A stretch of DNA of 61,158 nt from Gemmatimonadales bacterium (GTDB taxonomy: Bacteria; Gemmatimonadota; Gemmatimonadetes; Gemmatimonadales; JACORV01), in NCBI GenBank assembly GCA_035502185.1, contig DATJUT010000020.1, forward strand, positions 1-61,158, written 5' to 3'. A program made the translations under genes and the position numbers. A model generated the notes under the pieces. It worked only from the letters and a program-made list of their open reading frames with translations, was not told where the DNA came from and ran no database searches. The stretch's first letter is position 1; each line of letters opens with the position of its first letter. Below are positions 59,624-61,158 of the stretch, piece after piece.

Positions 59624-59642
59624 ATTCCGGAATACGGAATAT
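59622..59642 (-). promoter_or_regulatory. Operator-like palindrome over the regulator start
   Basis: ATATTCCG-GAATA-CGGAATAT is a perfect eight-base inverted repeat covering the ATG. TTGACT lies upstream (59655-59650 on the minus strand) and TATTCC (59633-59628) is -10-like, but spacing is only ~15 bases. Confidence 0.65.
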
Positions 59643-59722
59643 TGAGGCAAGTCAACGGGTTCGCAATGCCGGAGAGCTCCTGGCGAACTACGTGGACCGG
59701 CTCGAGGGTGTCACAAAGCAAA

Positions 59723-59742
59723 GGCCCGGCAACCGCCGGGCC
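59723..59742 (-). terminator. Terminator of the seleno-peroxiredoxin gene
   Basis: An eight-base stem GGCCCGGC / GCCGGGCC with loop AACC is followed on the minus strand by TTTGCTTTG. Confidence 0.7.
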
Positions 59743-59775
59743 CAGGCTTCCGTCACACGGCTGCCCGCCGCCGTC

Positions 59776-60369
59776 CTAGTGGGTCGAGCTCGAGTCGGCT
59801 CCGGCGATCCGGTCGATCGCCGAGCCCAGGTCGGTGTACGCCGTGGGGTCGATCTCCCGGAACGGGGCCGCCTTCCAGGCGATCTTCCCGTCCGGTCCCA
59901 CGATGTACAGGGTCCGGTTGTCGAGGTTGGCGCGCTGGACGTAGGCGCCGTACCGCCTCCCCACCACCGCGCCGGTGTCGCTCGCCATCAGGAACGGGAA
60001 CTGGTCGTCGTGCGCCCAGCTCGCCAGCGCGTCCGCCGAGTCGGCGCTGATGGCGATGAGGACGACGTTCTGTCCGCCGTGAAACAGCTTCGCGTACTGA
60101 TCACGGTACGCGTGCATTTGGATCGTTCAGCCGCGGGTCCTGGCCTTGAAGAAGAACGCGAGGACGACCGTCTTGCCTCGGAAATCGCTGAGCCGCACCG
60201 GGTCCCGCAGGACTCCGTAACGGGTGGCGCCGGTCAGCGCGAAGTCGGGCGCCACCTGGCCGACTTCCAGCGTCGGCAGCTGGGCCGACGGCGTTTGGGC
60301 TTGCGCCGCCGGTGCGGCGGCCAGCGCGGTGCCTCCGGCGATGAGCGGTATGGCGAGGCGTAGACGCAT
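59776..60369 (-). CDS. Secreted selenocysteine peroxiredoxin
   Basis: Read through an in-frame TGA at 60129-60127, this is one 197-residue AhpC/TSA-type peroxiredoxin. Residues 1-28 form a signal peptide (A-A-P-A-A-Q-A-Q). The fold follows with V-A-P-D-F-A-L and V-V-L-A-F-F-F-K-A-R-T-R-G-Sec-T-I-Q-M-H-A-Y-R-D; Sec81 is at the peroxidatic position, with Thr three residues earlier, as in T-x-x-C. V-V-L-I-A-I-S-A-D and P-F-L-M-A-S-D-T-G complete the fold. A stem-loop suited to SECIS function follows the TGA. ATG 60369 has GAGGAG upstream. It would reduce peroxides in the periplasm. Confidence 0.87.
60091..60126 (-). promoter_or_regulatory. Candidate bacterial SECIS element
   Basis: On the minus strand, 14 bases after the TGA, CGCGTAC pairs perfectly with GTACGCG around loop CGTGATCA. 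The loop starts 22 bases after the TGA and has G as its second base, as expected for a bacterial SECIS. The element is within coding sequence. Confidence 0.75.
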
Positions 60370-60517
60370 CCGCGACTCCTCGTGGAGGGTCAGGACGACG
60401 GCTGTGACGGGATCGCATCCGGAAGATACGTACACCGGCGAGCCGCCGCAGGGTTCGTCGAGCCGGGACGGGGCGGGGGGGGCTCCGGGCCGGGACCGTG
60501 CTGGGTGTCGGAGGGGG

Positions 60518-61060
60518 CTATGGTCCTCCGCCACGGCCTCCGGACATCACGGCCAGGATCTCCCGGAGCGTGGACTCGCCGTGATCCCTGGCGTACCATC
60601 GGCGGACCTCGGGAAAGTAGTCCTTCGAGGTTCGGCCCTTCGCCCGCTCCCCCATCACGAACGCCTGCAGCTCCGCGGGCCGCGATCCCCAGTGACCGAC
60701 TTCGTCCATCGTCTCAGTCAGCACGATTACGACCGGAATCGCCCGGGCGCCGGTAGGGCTGAGGTACCGGTCCATCACCTCGGGATGCTGGTCGCGCCGC
60801 AGGACCCGGAGCTCGAATCCCGCGGCCTCCGCGAACCGCGCCACCACGGGTACCGTGCTCGACGCGTCGCCGCACCAATCCTCGGTCAGCACGACGAGCC
60901 GGAGAGGTCGGCCGAGCCTCGCGGCTGCCTCCGTCGCCCAAGCGGGCACGTGGGCCGTCCGGTACACGCCCCTCCACAGCTCGCAGTGCTGCGAGGAGTC
61001 CCCGACGAACCGGTCGAAGGTGAGGGCGTCTTCCCAGAGGGAGGCGAAGGGCCAGGGCAT
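60518..61060 (-). CDS. Thioredoxin family protein (single conserved Cys)
   Basis: The 180-residue cytoplasmic protein has a thioredoxin-like fold with L-T-E-D-W-C-G-D-A-S-S-T (around residue 60), where the second active-site Cys is replaced by Ser/Ala, and cis-proline in A-I-P-V-V-I-V-L. This matches the BrxB/YtpP-like thioredoxin_9 group of unknown function. ATG 61060 has TAGTAT seven bases upstream and no Shine-Dalgarno. The 148 bases between it and the peroxiredoxin gene hold nothing I can name. Confidence 0.8.
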   Translation of the reverse strand: MPWPFASLWEDALTFDRFVGDSSQHCELWRGVYRTAHVPAWATEAAARLGRPLRLVVLTEDWCGDASSTVPVVARFAEAAGFELRVLRRDQHPEVMDRYLSPTGARAIPVVIVLTETMDEVGHWGSRPAELQAFVMGERAKGRTSKDYFPEVRRWYARDHGESTLREILAVMSGGRGGGP

Positions 61061-61067
61061 GAGCTGA

Positions 61068-61073
61068 ATACTA
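61068..61073 (-). promoter_or_regulatory. -10 box for leaderless thioredoxin-family gene
   Basis: TAGTAT lies seven bases before the ATG, without Shine-Dalgarno; TTCCGC 17 bases upstream is a weak -35 box inside the repeat region. Confidence 0.45.
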
Positions 61074-61158
61074 ATGTGAGAGGTGAGAGGTGAGAGGCGG
61101 AAGTGAGAAGTGAGCGGCGAAGACGTGAGAAGTGAGAGGCGTGAGAGGTGAGCGGCAG
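61074..61158. repeat. Degenerate GTGAGAGGTGAGA-type tandem repeat
   Basis: Imperfect copies of GTGAGAGG, GTGAGAAG and GTGAGCGG run to the right edge. It resembles the block at 40581-40650. Confidence 0.65.

Noticed and set aside
60127-60129. TGA in the peroxiredoxin read as a nonsense mutation, giving a pseudogene
   Set aside because: It falls exactly at the peroxidatic Cys position, the downstream half is intact and a SECIS-like hairpin follows at proper spacing.

Overview
The window is 61 kb of GC-rich bacterial chromosome with tightly packed genes and no gene-free stretch longer than about 215 bases. I see no tRNA, rRNA, CRISPR array, insertion sequence or phage gene. The gene content (a giant Ig-like lipoprotein, many proteins known mainly as conserved hypotheticals, DUF5916 and Omp85-type barrels, periplasmic cupredoxin, outer-membrane C-termini ending in aromatic residues) points to a Gram-negative, most likely a Gemmatimonadota genome or MAG. 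This placement is inference from gene content; there is no marker gene such as 16S rRNA.

Left part (1-22.6 kb): a truncated DUF5916 barrel; a B12-binding radical SAM protein whose tail carries an in-frame TGA read as selenocysteine (C-U-A-E-P); a MOSC protein; a 2284-residue Ig-like repeat protein coupled to a DUF3761 protein; small proteins, a LysE-type exporter and an esterase; an operon of cupredoxin, Cache-HAMP-Ser/Thr kinase and ABC-2 exporter, divergent from a porin-like gene; then lipoproteins and an M19 dipeptidase.

Middle part (22.7-48 kb): a minus-strand alpha-glucan cluster (glgP, glgA, GH57 branching enzyme, GH57 DUF3536 protein, GH57 4-alpha-glucanotransferase type); a TetR-headed molybdenum hydroxylase operon resembling 4-hydroxybenzoyl-CoA reductase, including the extra 4Fe-4S loop of the FAD subunit; PadR, DoxX, and an ECF sigma / anti-sigma / PDZ operon; leuS; a chemoreceptor; and a cysteine hydrolase / class V aminotransferase / SerA-type operon.

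Right part (48-61 kb): a TonB-type protein, an MFS transporter, a complete transcription unit for a 20-residue protein, nicotinate phosphoribosyltransferase, a two-domain PPK2, an asparaginase-family enzyme, an Omp85 barrel, and a thiol-redox neighbourhood: a CcdA/DsbD-like membrane protein, a TlpA-like thioredoxin, a secreted peroxiredoxin whose peroxidatic residue is an in-frame TGA (second selenocysteine), and a thioredoxin-family protein.

Two features run through the window. Most neighbouring co-directional genes overlap by 1-14 bases (ATGA or GTGA junctions), indicating translational coupling. Several operon-leading genes have a -10-like hexamer only 6-8 bases before the start codon and no Shine-Dalgarno sequence, indicating leaderless transcripts, while others have clear GGAGG-type sites. 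The two independent UGA/stem-loop pairs imply a selenocysteine machinery encoded elsewhere in the genome.
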